DNA from: CAISKJ01 sp046351555
GTDB lineage: Bacteria; Myxococcota_A; Polyangia; Polyangiales; Ga0077539
DNA length: 64,000 nucleotides
Direction of reading: 5' to 3'
Assembly: GCA_046351555.1 (NCBI GenBank)
Contig: JAXLYI010000011.1
Span: 62,001 to 126,000 of the forward strand
Both the position numbers and the translations under genes were made by a program. This document shows, in pieces, positions 16,281-23,675 of the stretch. The notes under the pieces were generated by a model. That model worked only from the letters and a program-made list of their open reading frames with translations. It ran no database searches and was not told the DNA's origin. Numbering within the stretch: position 1 is the stretch's first letter; each line of letters opens with the position of its first letter.

Positions 16281-17111
16281 ATGAGCGAGCCCATCGCGCT
16301 GGTCACCGGCGCCACCGACGGAATCGGCCGCGCCACCGCCCTCGCGCTCGCGCGCCAGGGCTACTACGTCATCGTGCACGGGCGCAGCGCGCAGAAGGTC
16401 GACGCCGTCTGCGCGGAGCTCTCCCGCGCGGTGCGGGGCGCGCCCGTCGGGGCCTGCATCGCAGACCTGCTCCTCTACGACGAGGTCCACGACGCGGCGC
16501 AGCTCCTCGCCGCCGACAATCCCCACATCGACCTCCTCGTCAACAACGCCGGCGCCTTCCTCCCCGAGCGCGCGGTGAACCCCCAGGGCCACGAGGCCTC
16601 CCTCGTCGTCAACCACCTGTCGCACTTCCTCGTCACGCACCTGCTCCTGCCGAAACTGCGCGCGGCGCCGGCGGCGCGCGTGGTCAACGTCAGCTCGATG
16701 GCCCACGCCGCCGGCCGCATCGACCTCGCCGACCTCCACCTCGCGAAGGGCTACACGGGCCGCGACGCCTACGCCAACGCCAAGCTCGCCAACGTGCTCT
16801 TCACCGCCGAGCTCGCGCGGCGCCTCGGGCCGGGGTCGTCGGTGACGGTCAACGCGCTGCACCCGGGCGTCATCGCGACGAAGCTCCTCGCGACGGGCTT
16901 CGGCGGGCTCGGCGGTCGCCCCGTGGAGGAGGGGATCGAAACCACCATGTTCGTCGCCACCGACCCTTCGCTGGCGGGCGTGACGGGCAGGTACTTCTCC
17001 AACCGTCGCGAGGCGCGCCCCTCCGCGGCCGCACGCGACGAGCGGATGCAGCGCGCCTTCTACGAGCAGAGCGCCGCGCTGGTGGGCGTCGCGCCGCTGC
17101 CCTCGCCGTGA
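16281..17111 (+). CDS. Short-chain dehydrogenase/reductase, retinol-dehydrogenase-like
   Basis: 276 residues, classical SDR fold. The cofactor motif is TGATDGIG, the strand after helix 2 carries HGRS (suggesting NADP use), NNAGAF is present, the catalytic Ser is in VNVSSMAH and the YxxxK pair in YANAKLAN. The HPGVIATKLL segment and the C-terminal FSNRREARPS are typical of the retinol dehydrogenase/WW-domain oxidoreductase group. The substrate is unknown. The ATG at 16281 gives the canonical N terminus; an upstream in-frame start would add an Arg-rich lead. It is divergent from the ligase gene, with 98 bp between the starts. Confidence 0.92.
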   Translation: MSEPIALVTGATDGIGRATALALARQGYYVIVHGRSAQKVDAVCAELSRAVRGAPVGACIADLLLYDEVHDAAQLLAADNPHIDLLVNNAGAFLPERAVNPQGHEASLVVNHLSHFLVTHLLLPKLRAAPAARVVNVSSMAHAAGRIDLADLHLAKGYTGRDAYANAKLANVLFTAELARRLGPGSSVTVNALHPGVIATKLLATGFGGLGGRPVEEGIETTMFVATDPSLAGVTGRYFSNRREARPSAAARDERMQRAFYEQSAALVGVAPLPSP

Positions 17112-17145
17112 AGCGCGAAGCTTCTGCGGGCGGCGCGGAGGCCCG

Positions 17146-17175
17146 TTGACGCCGGCGCCCGCGGGGGCCTATCAG
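17146..17175 (+). promoter_or_regulatory. Predicted housekeeping promoter for the chlorite-dismutase-family gene
   Basis: TTGACG at 17146-17151, an 18-bp spacer, TATCAG at 17170-17175, then 11 bases to the ATG at 17187. The predicted leader is only a few bases long. No Shine-Dalgarno sequence fits in it. Confidence 0.5.
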
Positions 17176-17186
17176 TCCTCGCCACC

Positions 17187-17957
17187 ATGAGTGAGAAGCA
17201 CGGTCACGGGAGCCAGGGGCACGGCGGTCACGGGAGCCAGGGGCAGGCGGAGGAGGGGCCCGTCGATGTTCGCGAGCGCGGCGCGCCGGTCGACGGGCAG
17301 CCGCAGCACCTCGACCGCCGGCTGTTCATGCAGCTCCTGGCCTTCGAGGTGGCGGGCGACCCCGCGGCCACGGTGCGCGAGCTCGGTTCGGCGCTGCGCG
17401 ACGGCGGCGTCTCCTCGGTGATCTACGAGGACGCGAACCACCCGCGCGGCATCGGCGTGCTCACCTTCTCGGAAGACCCTGCCGCGTTCGTGAAGGCCGC
17501 GCGGCCGCGGCTCCAGCGCGAGGGGCTCAGGTTGCGGCCGGAGTTCACGATGATGGGCCGCTCGTACAGCTCGGGCTTCGAAGACAACCTCGCCTACTGG
17601 CTGCTCGAGCGCCCGCGCAACGCGGTGCTCCAGGAGGGCTGGGACTGGCACGTCTGGTACCCCCTCAAGCGCGTCGGGGCCTTCAACCGGCTCGACGGGC
17701 GCGAGCAGGGGTCGATCCTCCGCGAGCACGGGCACATCGGGAAGCGCTACGGGGAGTCGGGCCTCGCCCACGACGTCCGCCTCGCGTGCCACGGGCTCGA
17801 CGCCAACGACAACGAGTTCCTCATCGGGCTCATCGGGCCCGAGCTCTACCCGCTGTCGCACGTGGTCCAGGCCATGCGGAAGACGCGGCAGACGGCCGAA
17901 TACATGGACCACATGGGCCCCTTCTTCGTCGGCCACGCCGCCTGGCGCAACGGCTAG
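17187..17957 (+). CDS. Chlorite dismutase/HemQ-family haem protein with His-rich N terminus
   Basis: 256 residues. Residues about 40-256 show the Cld/HemQ ferredoxin-like double domain: LFMQLLAFEV, the WDWHVWYPLKR segment, then REHGHIGKRYGESG, where the His after REHG is the likely proximal haem ligand. CHGLDANDNEFLIGL and AMRKTRQTAEYM with the terminal GPFFVGH follow. Members are chlorite dismutases, dye-decolouriser relatives or coproheme decarboxylases (HemQ). Without haem-synthesis neighbours I cannot choose between them. The first 20 residues are a His/Gly/Ser/Gln tag produced by a 24-bp tandem duplication. TerB and dihaem cytochrome genes follow in the same orientation, which hints at redox or metal stress. 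Confidence 0.85.
   Translation: MSEKHGHGSQGHGGHGSQGQAEEGPVDVRERGAPVDGQPQHLDRRLFMQLLAFEVAGDPAATVRELGSALRDGGVSSVIYEDANHPRGIGVLTFSEDPAAFVKAARPRLQREGLRLRPEFTMMGRSYSSGFEDNLAYWLLERPRNAVLQEGWDWHVWYPLKRVGAFNRLDGREQGSILREHGHIGKRYGESGLAHDVRLACHGLDANDNEFLIGLIGPELYPLSHVVQAMRKTRQTAEYMDHMGPFFVGHAAWRNG
17201..17245 (+). repeat. Tandem 21-bp duplication inside the Cld-family gene
   Basis: CGGTCACGGGAGCCAGGGGCA occurs at 17201-17221 and again at 17225-17245, a 24-base period. The copies are identical and encode the repeated GHGSQG unit of the His-rich N terminus. Confidence 0.9.
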
Positions 17958-18044
17958 ACACCCCGAGAAACCGACCGACGATCCCCCTTCCACCGCGCGC
18001 GGGAGGTCGTCTAGACTCCGCCGCCGAATCGACGGGAGAACACG

Positions 18045-18431
18045 ATGGACATCCAGGACAAGGCGATCCTCAAGGGGCTGGTGGCGGTGGCGTGGGTCGA
18101 CGGCGTGGTGCACGCCGGCGAGCACGAGCACATCGAGGCGCTCATCAACGCCTTCGGGGCCGACGAGGGCGAGGCGGAGGAGATCCGCGCCTTCGCCAAG
18201 GAGCCGAAGGGCATGGTGGACATCCCCATCACCGACCTCTCGCGCGACGACCGGCGCGTGCTCCTCAACCACGCGGTGGTGCTCACGTACATGGACGGCG
18301 AGCAGACCGACGACGAGCGCAAGATGATCGGCGAGCTCCGCGAGGCGCTGCGCATCCCCGAGGGCGAGGCCGAGCGCGTGATCGAGGCGGCCTCCGCCCG
18401 CGCCAAGCGCCTGCTCCAGATGACGGGCTGA
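18045..18431 (+). CDS. TerB-family protein
   Basis: 128 residues, all-helical TerB-like domain. Two matching acidic helical hairpins are visible, WVDGVVHAGEHEHIEALI near the start and YMDGEQTDDERKMIGEL later. The Asp/Glu positions are those TerB-fold proteins use to bind metal. The name derives from tellurite resistance, but most single-domain bacterial copies have no proven role and may act in stress signalling at the membrane. The start has a GGGAGA ribosome site. A TAGACT -10-like hexamer lies at 18012-18017. Confidence 0.88.
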   Translation: MDIQDKAILKGLVAVAWVDGVVHAGEHEHIEALINAFGADEGEAEEIRAFAKEPKGMVDIPITDLSRDDRRVLLNHAVVLTYMDGEQTDDERKMIGELREALRIPEGEAERVIEAASARAKRLLQMTG

Positions 18432-18621
18432 TCGCCCCGTCGACCCTCCCTCTCTTCTCATCCCCTCCAACCCATTCCCCGACAGACGTCGTGCGGGTCG
18501 CCGAGGTCGCGTTCGGGCGCCGCGGAACGGGGTGGTTGCGCCGTCGACCCCTTGTGACAGGTGGGCGCGAGGTGATTTTCTCCGCCCGCGGCAACGATCG
18601 CCGCGGAGGGAAAGGACCCTG

Positions 18622-19197
18622 ATGAGACTTCGATACAGCGCGTGGGTGCTCGTGGCGGTGGTGGCGTGCAGCGGCGCGACGGGCGGCGGCGCGGCCACGA
18701 CCGGCGCGGCGGCGACCGCGGGCGGCGAGCAGGGCGGCGGTGCGACGGCGGGCGGTGGTGCCACGGCTGGCGGCGGCGCGACGGCGGGCGGCGGGACGAC
18801 GGCGTCCGCGGGCGGCCCGACGGTGCCGTGGGCCCAGATGAACCACGACCAGAAGATGGACTACATGCAGCACACGGTCATGCCGGAGATGCAGCGGATG
18901 TTTCAGGAGTTCGACGGGCAGCGCTTCGCCAACTTCTCGTGCCGCACGTGCCACGGCGCCAACGCGCGCGAGGTCAACTTCCACATGCCCAACGGCATCG
19001 CGCCGCTCAACCCCGCGCAGATCCCGGGGATGTTCCAGTCGCAGGACCGGATGCACGTCTTCATGACGCAGCGCTTGTGGCCGCGGATGACGGCGATGCT
19101 CGGCGCGCAGCCCTACAACCCGCAGACCCACCAGGGCTTCGGCTGCCTCGGGTGCCACGGCATGGCCGGCGGCGCCGCCCCGCCCGCCGCGCACTGA
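18622..19197 (+). CDS. Dihaem cytochrome c-type lipoprotein
   Basis: 191 residues. The signal ends in lipobox VVAC, so the mature protein is anchored in a membrane and faces the periplasm. A Gly/Thr/Ala repeat spacer (GGGATAGGG type) follows. The folded half contains two CxxCH haem-attachment sites, CRTCHG and CLGCHG, about 70 residues apart. Met- and His-rich helices (MNHDQKMDYMQHTVMPEM, HMPNGI) could provide distal ligands. This indicates a small electron carrier. The CRTCHGANAREVNFHMP segment resembles cytochromes that work beside photosynthetic-reaction-centre-type or MXAN-type carriers, but a partner is not visible. GGAGGG precedes the start. Confidence 0.85.
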   Translation: MRLRYSAWVLVAVVACSGATGGGAATTGAAATAGGEQGGGATAGGGATAGGGATAGGGTTASAGGPTVPWAQMNHDQKMDYMQHTVMPEMQRMFQEFDGQRFANFSCRTCHGANAREVNFHMPNGIAPLNPAQIPGMFQSQDRMHVFMTQRLWPRMTAMLGAQPYNPQTHQGFGCLGCHGMAGGAAPPAAH

Positions 19198-19215
19198 CCC
19201 TCCGTCACTTCGTTC

Positions 19216-19239
19216 GCTCCCCCGGAGGTCCGGGGGAGC
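19216..19239. terminator. Hairpin between convergent genes
   Basis: A perfect 10-bp stem, GCTCCCCCGG with CCGGGGGAGC, and an AGGT loop. It lies between the convergent cytochrome and esterase genes. It lacks a T tract on either side, so it may act as a stabilising or weak bidirectional terminator. Confidence 0.45.
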
Positions 19240-19254
19240 ACCCTCCCAAACGCT

Positions 19255-20682
19255 TCAGCGCGCGTAGCGCGACATGAACGTCCACGCGTCCGAGAGGAAG
19301 TTCTCGCGCGGGTAGTGGACGCCGTGGAAGAGGTCGACCGTGTGCGGCACGGCGAGCGCCGACAGCCGCTGGTCGAGCGTGCAGGCGTAGTAGACCGACA
19401 CCGTCGTGTCCTCCACCGCCGCGGAGACGAACGCGGGCCGGCGGAAGGTCGCGGGCAGGGGCGTGGGCTTGTCGGGCCCGGTGCAGTTGCAGTAGCCCGC
19501 CTGGCCCGCGAGCCCGCCGCAGGTGAGCGCCGTCCCAGTGAACGCGCAGTCGAGCCGGTACATGCACGGCACCATGCCCGAGTTGGTGGTGGCCCAGGCC
19601 GCGACCCGGTCGTGGAGCGCGACGGCGACGTTGATCGCCATGAAGCCGCCGTTGGAGTAGCCCGCGACGTAGGTGCGGTCGGGGTCGCTGTTGAGCGCGC
19701 GCTGCGCCTCCTTGAGGATCGCGCGCGTCAGCATCAGGTCGGGGTTCGTGTTGGGGTCGTGGTTGGGGTACGTCTCCCAGTAAATCGCGTTGCCGTCGGG
19801 GCGGCTGAAGTCGCCCTGCGCGGCCGACATGAAGCGCGCGCTCGGCGCGACCACCACGGCGCCCGCGCGCTCGGCGACGTACTGCGCGTCCATCTGCTGC
19901 ATCACCTCGGTGCCGTTGCCCGTGGCGCCGTGGAAGGCGAGGATCAGCGCGGGGCGCGTGCAGGTGCGGAAGGGGACATAGTACCAGACCTCGCGCGCGA
20001 GGCCCGCCACCGTCAGGCTCGCGTAGTGGTAGCCGGGCGCGTTGGAGAACGTCCCGCTGTACGCGATCGGGTCGGCCGCGAGCGTGCCCGCGTCGGAGGT
20101 CGGGACGCCCGCGTCGGTGCAGGTGCCGGGGTTGTAGACGCCCGCGTCGGTGCGCGTGCAGGCGACGTAGCCGGTCTGCGCGTAGCAGTCGTTCCACACG
20201 TCGCAGAAGCAGTGGGCCTCGCCGGGGAAGCACTGGCGCAGGCCGAGGGTCACCGGGTCGTAGGGCTGCCCGTTGCTCCCGGTGATGGTCGGGCCCGGGC
20301 AGACGTTGCCCGCGTCAGCGGCGTCCTGCGCGGCGTCTTGCGCGGCGTCGATCCCCGCGTCGGACGCGGCGTCCTGCGTGGCGTCGATCCCCGTGTCGGC
20401 CGACGCGTCGACGACGGTGCCCGGCGGGAGGCACGGCACGTAGCCGCTCAGCCGGTAGCAGTCGTTGTCGCGGTCGCAGAAGCAGTTGGCCTCGCCCGGC
20501 CAGCAGTAGCGGATGTAGCCCGCCGCGTTGCGCGGGTCGCCGCGGAAGTCGGGGTACGTCGTCTCGGGGCAGTAGCGGATCGCCGCGCTCCCCTGCTCCG
20601 GCGAATCAGACGACCCGACACACGACGCCAGAGCAAGCACCGACACAAGTGCCGCCCACCGAACGGTCGTACGCTGCTTCAT
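19255..20682 (-). CDS. Esterase/PHB-depolymerase-like lipoprotein with two Cys-rich modules
   Basis: 475 residues. The lipobox is LASC. Two copies of a Cys-rich module follow, matching C-(W/F)PGEA-x-CFCD-x-x-NDCY-x-x-(S/T)GYV-x-C. They are joined by an Ala/Asp-rich spacer (DAAQDAAQDAADAG). The C-terminal 280 residues are an alpha/beta hydrolase of the LpqC/feruloyl-esterase/PHB-depolymerase type. They carry the oxyanion region LAFHGATGNG and nucleophile Ser in GYSNGGFM; the catalytic His is probably in LFHGVHYP. The protein should act on an extracellular ester. The start at 20682 is supported by a GGGAGA ribosome site and an upstream promoter. Substrate unknown. Confidence 0.85.
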   Translation of the reverse strand: MKQRTTVRWAALVSVLALASCVGSSDSPEQGSAAIRYCPETTYPDFRGDPRNAAGYIRYCWPGEANCFCDRDNDCYRLSGYVPCLPPGTVVDASADTGIDATQDAASDAGIDAAQDAAQDAADAGNVCPGPTITGSNGQPYDPVTLGLRQCFPGEAHCFCDVWNDCYAQTGYVACTRTDAGVYNPGTCTDAGVPTSDAGTLAADPIAYSGTFSNAPGYHYASLTVAGLAREVWYYVPFRTCTRPALILAFHGATGNGTEVMQQMDAQYVAERAGAVVVAPSARFMSAAQGDFSRPDGNAIYWETYPNHDPNTNPDLMLTRAILKEAQRALNSDPDRTYVAGYSNGGFMAINVAVALHDRVAAWATTNSGMVPCMYRLDCAFTGTALTCGGLAGQAGYCNCTGPDKPTPLPATFRRPAFVSAAVEDTTVSVYYACTLDQRLSALAVPHTVDLFHGVHYPRENFLSDAWTFMSRYAR

Positions 20683-20731
20683 CTCGCCGATCTCCCGTCG
20701 CGGCACTCGACCGCATGTTCCGACAACAGAA

Positions 20732-20761
20732 CTTCTATCGTGACCGCGCGCGCCGCATCAA
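20732..20761 (-). promoter_or_regulatory. Predicted promoter of the esterase lipoprotein gene
   Basis: On the minus strand TTGATG (20761-20756), an 18-bp spacer and TAGAAG (20737-20732). It lies about 50 nt before the start codon. The surrounding 20 bp are clearly AT-richer than the window average. Confidence 0.45.
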
Positions 20762-20887
20762 CTTCACGCGGCGCGATCACGACGAATTCCTGCGTGTGCC
20801 ACGGTGCTCGCCGCGATTGCGCGCCGCCGCGGCGAAGCCCTTGCGCCCCCTCGGCACGCCGCGCCGCGCGCCCCGATCGACAACCCC

Positions 20888-21553
20888 CTACGGCATCCGG
20901 CGGAGGAAAAACTCGTCGTTCAACGCCGCGATCCGCGCGACCCCGTCGGTGAAACGAATGATCATTCGCGTCGGGGCCACCGCGGTGGGCACGGGGGAGA
21001 TTCGAAACGACGTCGGGCGCCACTCGACGTACCAGTCGCCCGGGCGGAGGAGGGCGCCGCAGCGGCCGGCGCGGCACTCGTCGTAGGAGACGACGCGGAG
21101 GGCGAGCGCGCCGAAGCCGCGGCGGTCCATCTGGTCGAGGAGCTGCGCGTGGGCCGCGACCACCTGCTCGCGGGCGTGCGCGGCGGACTCGCGCGGCGCG
21201 GCGCCGTTGGTGGTGCCGACCACCTCCTCGAAGAGGGGGCGGAGGTCGTCGGGGGCGCGGGCGTTGAGCGCGCGGACGTAGCGGTCGAGGAGGTCGACCA
21301 CGGCGGCCCGCGGGTGGGGGAGCACGACGCGGGTCACCTCGCCGGCCTCGCCGCAGCGGGGGTCGGCGCACGCGGCGACGTCGGGGCGGGGGACGGCCGC
21401 GCCGGGGCTGAGTTCGGCCACGACGTAGGGGCGGGGCTCGTCGCGCGGGGGCGCGGCGGGGAGGTCGAGCGCGCGCGGCGGAGCGACCGCCGCGGGAGCG
21501 GCGCAGCCGAGGGAGACGATGAGCGTGAGGGGGAGGGGGAGGAGGCGGGTCAC
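20888..21553 (-). CDS. Lipoprotein of unknown function
   Basis: 221 residues, GTG start. A short hydrophobic signal ends in lipobox SLGC. The mature part has a Pro/Ala spacer, a CADPRCG loop, a helical segment (VVDLLDRYVRALNARA), and an NTF2-like-looking C-terminal half with GDWYVEWRPTSFRI and a final strand ARIAALNDEFFLRRMP. The family is not recognised. A TATCGT hexamer lies ten bases before the GTG, suggesting its own promoter with a very short leader. The ATP synthase genes end 35 nt upstream on the same strand. Confidence 0.65.
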   Translation of the reverse strand: MTRLLPLPLTLIVSLGCAAPAAVAPPRALDLPAAPPRDEPRPYVVAELSPGAAVPRPDVAACADPRCGEAGEVTRVVLPHPRAAVVDLLDRYVRALNARAPDDLRPLFEEVVGTTNGAAPRESAAHAREQVVAAHAQLLDQMDRRGFGALALRVVSYDECRAGRCGALLRPGDWYVEWRPTSFRISPVPTAVAPTRMIIRFTDGVARIAALNDEFFLRRMP

Positions 21554-21587
21554 GCGGGCGGCGACGATACCACCCGCGCGGGGCGGA

Positions 21588-21917
21588 TCAGTGACCGACC
21601 TTGCCCTGGAGGAGGAAGGCGATGACGAAGGCGTAGAGCGCGATCGACTCGATGAGGGCGAGGCCGAGGATCATGTTGCCGCGGATCTTGCCGTCGGCGC
21701 CGGGGTTGCGCGAGATGCCCTCGAGCGCGGCGGCGGCCACGCGGCCCTGGCCGAGCGCGGCGCCGAGGCCGCCGAGGCCGATCGCGACGCCGGCGCCGAG
21801 CGCGGCGGCGGCCTGGGCGTCGAAGGTGTTGGAGGCCGCGGCGGCGTCCTGCGCGAAGGCGGCGGCGGTGTAGAAGGTGGCGAGCAGGGCGCTCGAGCCG
21901 GCGACGATCTTCTTCAT
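21588..21917 (-). CDS. atpE: ATP synthase F0 subunit c
   Basis: 109 residues. The proteolipid hairpin is clear. Helix 1 is GVAIGLGGLGAALGQG, the polar loop EGISRNPGADGKIRG, and helix 2 contains the ion-binding Glu in ALIESIALYAFVI. Subunit c monomers form the rotor ring that carries protons (or Na+) through F0. The first 25 residues (KKIVAGSSALLATFYTAAAFAQDA) look like a cleavable signal, longer than the usual 75-85-residue subunit c. Gln in helix 1 and Glu-Ser with a Tyr in helix 2 partly match the Na+ signature, but the accompanying Thr is Ile. It ends the operon atpZ-like, atpI, atpB, atpE. Confidence 0.95.
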   Translation of the reverse strand: MKKIVAGSSALLATFYTAAAFAQDAAAASNTFDAQAAAALGAGVAIGLGGLGAALGQGRVAAAALEGISRNPGADGKIRGNMILGLALIESIALYAFVIAFLLQGKVGH

Positions 21918-21977
21918 GGTGTCTCTACTCTTTCTTTCGCGTGATGTGCGGGCGACCCATGCGCCCGCGGGGAAGCT

Positions 21978-22877
21978 TCAGTGCGCGGCGGCCTCGTGGC
22001 CGTGGGGCGCGTGGCCGTGGTCGCCCTCGTGGTCGTCGTGGTGCTCGATCGCCATCTGGATGTAGATGGTCGAGAGCAGGCAGAACACGTACGTCTGGAG
22101 GGTCACGGTCAGGAGGCCGAGCAGCATGATCGGCAGCGGGAGCAGCGCGAACACGATGCTGGTGAACACCGCCACGAGCAGGTGGTCGGCGAACATGTTG
22201 GCGAGGAGGCGGATCGCGAGCGAGAAGGGCCGCACCAGGTGGGACACGATCTCGAGCGGGATCATCAGCGGGGCGAGCCACGGGATGGGCCCGACGAAGT
22301 GCTTGAAGTACGCGAAGCCCGTGCGCTTGAGGCCGTAGTAGTGGGTCGCGACGAAGATGATGAGGCCGCAGGCGAGGGTGACGTTGAAGTTGCTGGTCGC
22401 CGGCGAGAAGCCCGGGAGGATGCCGAGCGCGTTGGAGAAGAAGATGAAGAACGCGCAGGTGCCGATGAGCGGGAGGAAGTAGCGCGCGTCGGCCTTGCCG
22501 AGCGAGTCGCGGAGCACGCCGTAGAAGGTCTCGACGAAGTTCTCCATGAAGGACGAGGCGGTGAGCTCGCCCTCGGGGACGACGGCCTCGCTGGTCTTCT
22601 CGATGCGGCCCTTCACCATCATCGCGAGCGCCATCACGATGAGCACCGCGAAGATGGCGAGCGTCGAGTACTCGAGCGTGACGGGCGTGTTGGGCGGGTA
22701 GGAGAAGTGGTTGGGCAGCTCGGCGAGGGTGTAGTCCGCCGGGCAGGCGCCGCCGGCCTCGAGGGCCACCGACTCACCGGCCGCGTTGACGCACCCCATG
22801 TGGTTGAACATGGCCCACAGCGCGCGGAAGTTCGGCAGGGCCAGGAGGTACGTGAACCATGAGGTGTGGTCGGGCAT
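21978..22877 (-). CDS. atpB: ATP synthase F0 subunit a
   Basis: 299 residues with five to six membrane helices. The functional Arg of the stator channel is in SLAIRLLANMFADH, with the ATHYYGLKRTG and FFIFFSNALGILPG segments before it. LLTVTLQTYVFCLLSTIYI, the last helix, carries the conserved Gln. The N-terminal periplasmic region contains a CVNAAGESVALEAGGAC loop that could form a disulfide. The C terminus is a His/Asp tail (HHDDHEGDHGHAPHGHE) not needed for the fold and possibly metal-binding. The gene lies 15 nt after the subunit I gene and 60 nt before atpE. Confidence 0.96.
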   Translation of the reverse strand: MPDHTSWFTYLLALPNFRALWAMFNHMGCVNAAGESVALEAGGACPADYTLAELPNHFSYPPNTPVTLEYSTLAIFAVLIVMALAMMVKGRIEKTSEAVVPEGELTASSFMENFVETFYGVLRDSLGKADARYFLPLIGTCAFFIFFSNALGILPGFSPATSNFNVTLACGLIIFVATHYYGLKRTGFAYFKHFVGPIPWLAPLMIPLEIVSHLVRPFSLAIRLLANMFADHLLVAVFTSIVFALLPLPIMLLGLLTVTLQTYVFCLLSTIYIQMAIEHHDDHEGDHGHAPHGHEAAAH

Positions 22878-22892
22878 TGGTCTCTCTCGCGG

Positions 22893-23273
22893 TCACTCGC
22901 GGGGGGCGTCGCCCGCGGCGCTGAGGCCCCCCACGGCGATGGCGACCACCACCGCGGTGAACCCCGTCATGAAGCCTACCGTGTGCATCCAGGGCCTCGA
23001 CAGGAGGAAGCCCGCCACGATGAAGAATCCGATCGCCTTGGCGATGTAGAGCACCAGCGTCGGGCCCTTCGACCCGGCCGGCGCGTTGGGGTCGACGAGC
23101 CGCGTGACGAGCTGCGCCAGCGCCCAGAGGTTGCCGAGGCCGAAGACCGTCCCGACCAGCGCCGACAGGGCGGCCGCCGGGCCCGCGAGCCACGCGCACC
23201 CGAGCGCGCACACCGCGCCAAGCACGAGCGCTGAGATCGCGATCCTTCGCACGATCAGCTTCTCGTCAGGCAT
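22893..23273 (-). CDS. atpI: ATP synthase subunit I-like membrane protein
   Basis: 126 residues with four hydrophobic segments, a basic N terminus (KLIVRRIAISALVLGAV) and a position immediately before atpB, as for AtpI. AtpI assists c-ring assembly and is not part of the finished enzyme. The start at 23273 overlaps the upstream gene by 8 bases; an in-frame ATG at 23306 would overlap 41 bases and is less likely. The sequence family is variable, so naming relies on position and topology. Confidence 0.75.
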   Translation of the reverse strand: MPDEKLIVRRIAISALVLGAVCALGCAWLAGPAAALSALVGTVFGLGNLWALAQLVTRLVDPNAPAGSKGPTLVLYIAKAIGFFIVAGFLLSRPWMHTVGFMTGFTAVVVAIAVGGLSAAGDAPRE

Positions 23274-23538
23274 CGGGGCGTCCGTCGTCGGGTGGAGGGC
23301 CTTCACGCTTCGGTCTCTTCGGTTCTGCCTCGCGGTTCAGGCGATCGAGCCGCTCGGTGTAGCGCAGGATCTGCCGGAACCCGGCCGCCGACCCGACGAG
23401 CACGCCGACCAGGAGGAAGGCGGGCTCGGTGTGGAGCTTCTGGTCGACCCAGCGACCAAAGGCCCCGACCACGAGGACGGACAGCACCAGCTCGATCCCG
23501 AGGGACATGCCGGCGAGGTCGCGCGCAGGGACTTTCAT
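23266..23538 (-). CDS. AtpZ/AtpI-family small membrane protein
   Basis: 90 residues. Two membrane helices are seen, SLGIELVLSVLVVGAFGRWVD and PAFLLVGVLVGSAAGFRQIL, with the GRWVDQKLHTEP turn typical of AtpZ-type proteins. These are encoded first in many atp operons and proposed to help assemble F0 or carry Mg2+/Ca2+. The C-terminal tail is charged and cytoplasmic. AGGAGA lies nine bases upstream of the ATG. It leads the F0 operon. Confidence 0.8.
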   Translation of the reverse strand: MKVPARDLAGMSLGIELVLSVLVVGAFGRWVDQKLHTEPAFLLVGVLVGSAAGFRQILRYTERLDRLNREAEPKRPKREGPPPDDGRPDA

Positions 23539-23675
23539 GGGGTTCTCCTGCCCGTCGGCCTCGGCCGGGCGATGACGCCTCGGGCCGTAGATGGCGCGCG
23601 GCTTCTATCACCCCGCATCGTTGGGGGTCAAGACGCCGGAGGCAAGGCCCCGCCGCGGTCAGAAAACGCTTGCGT

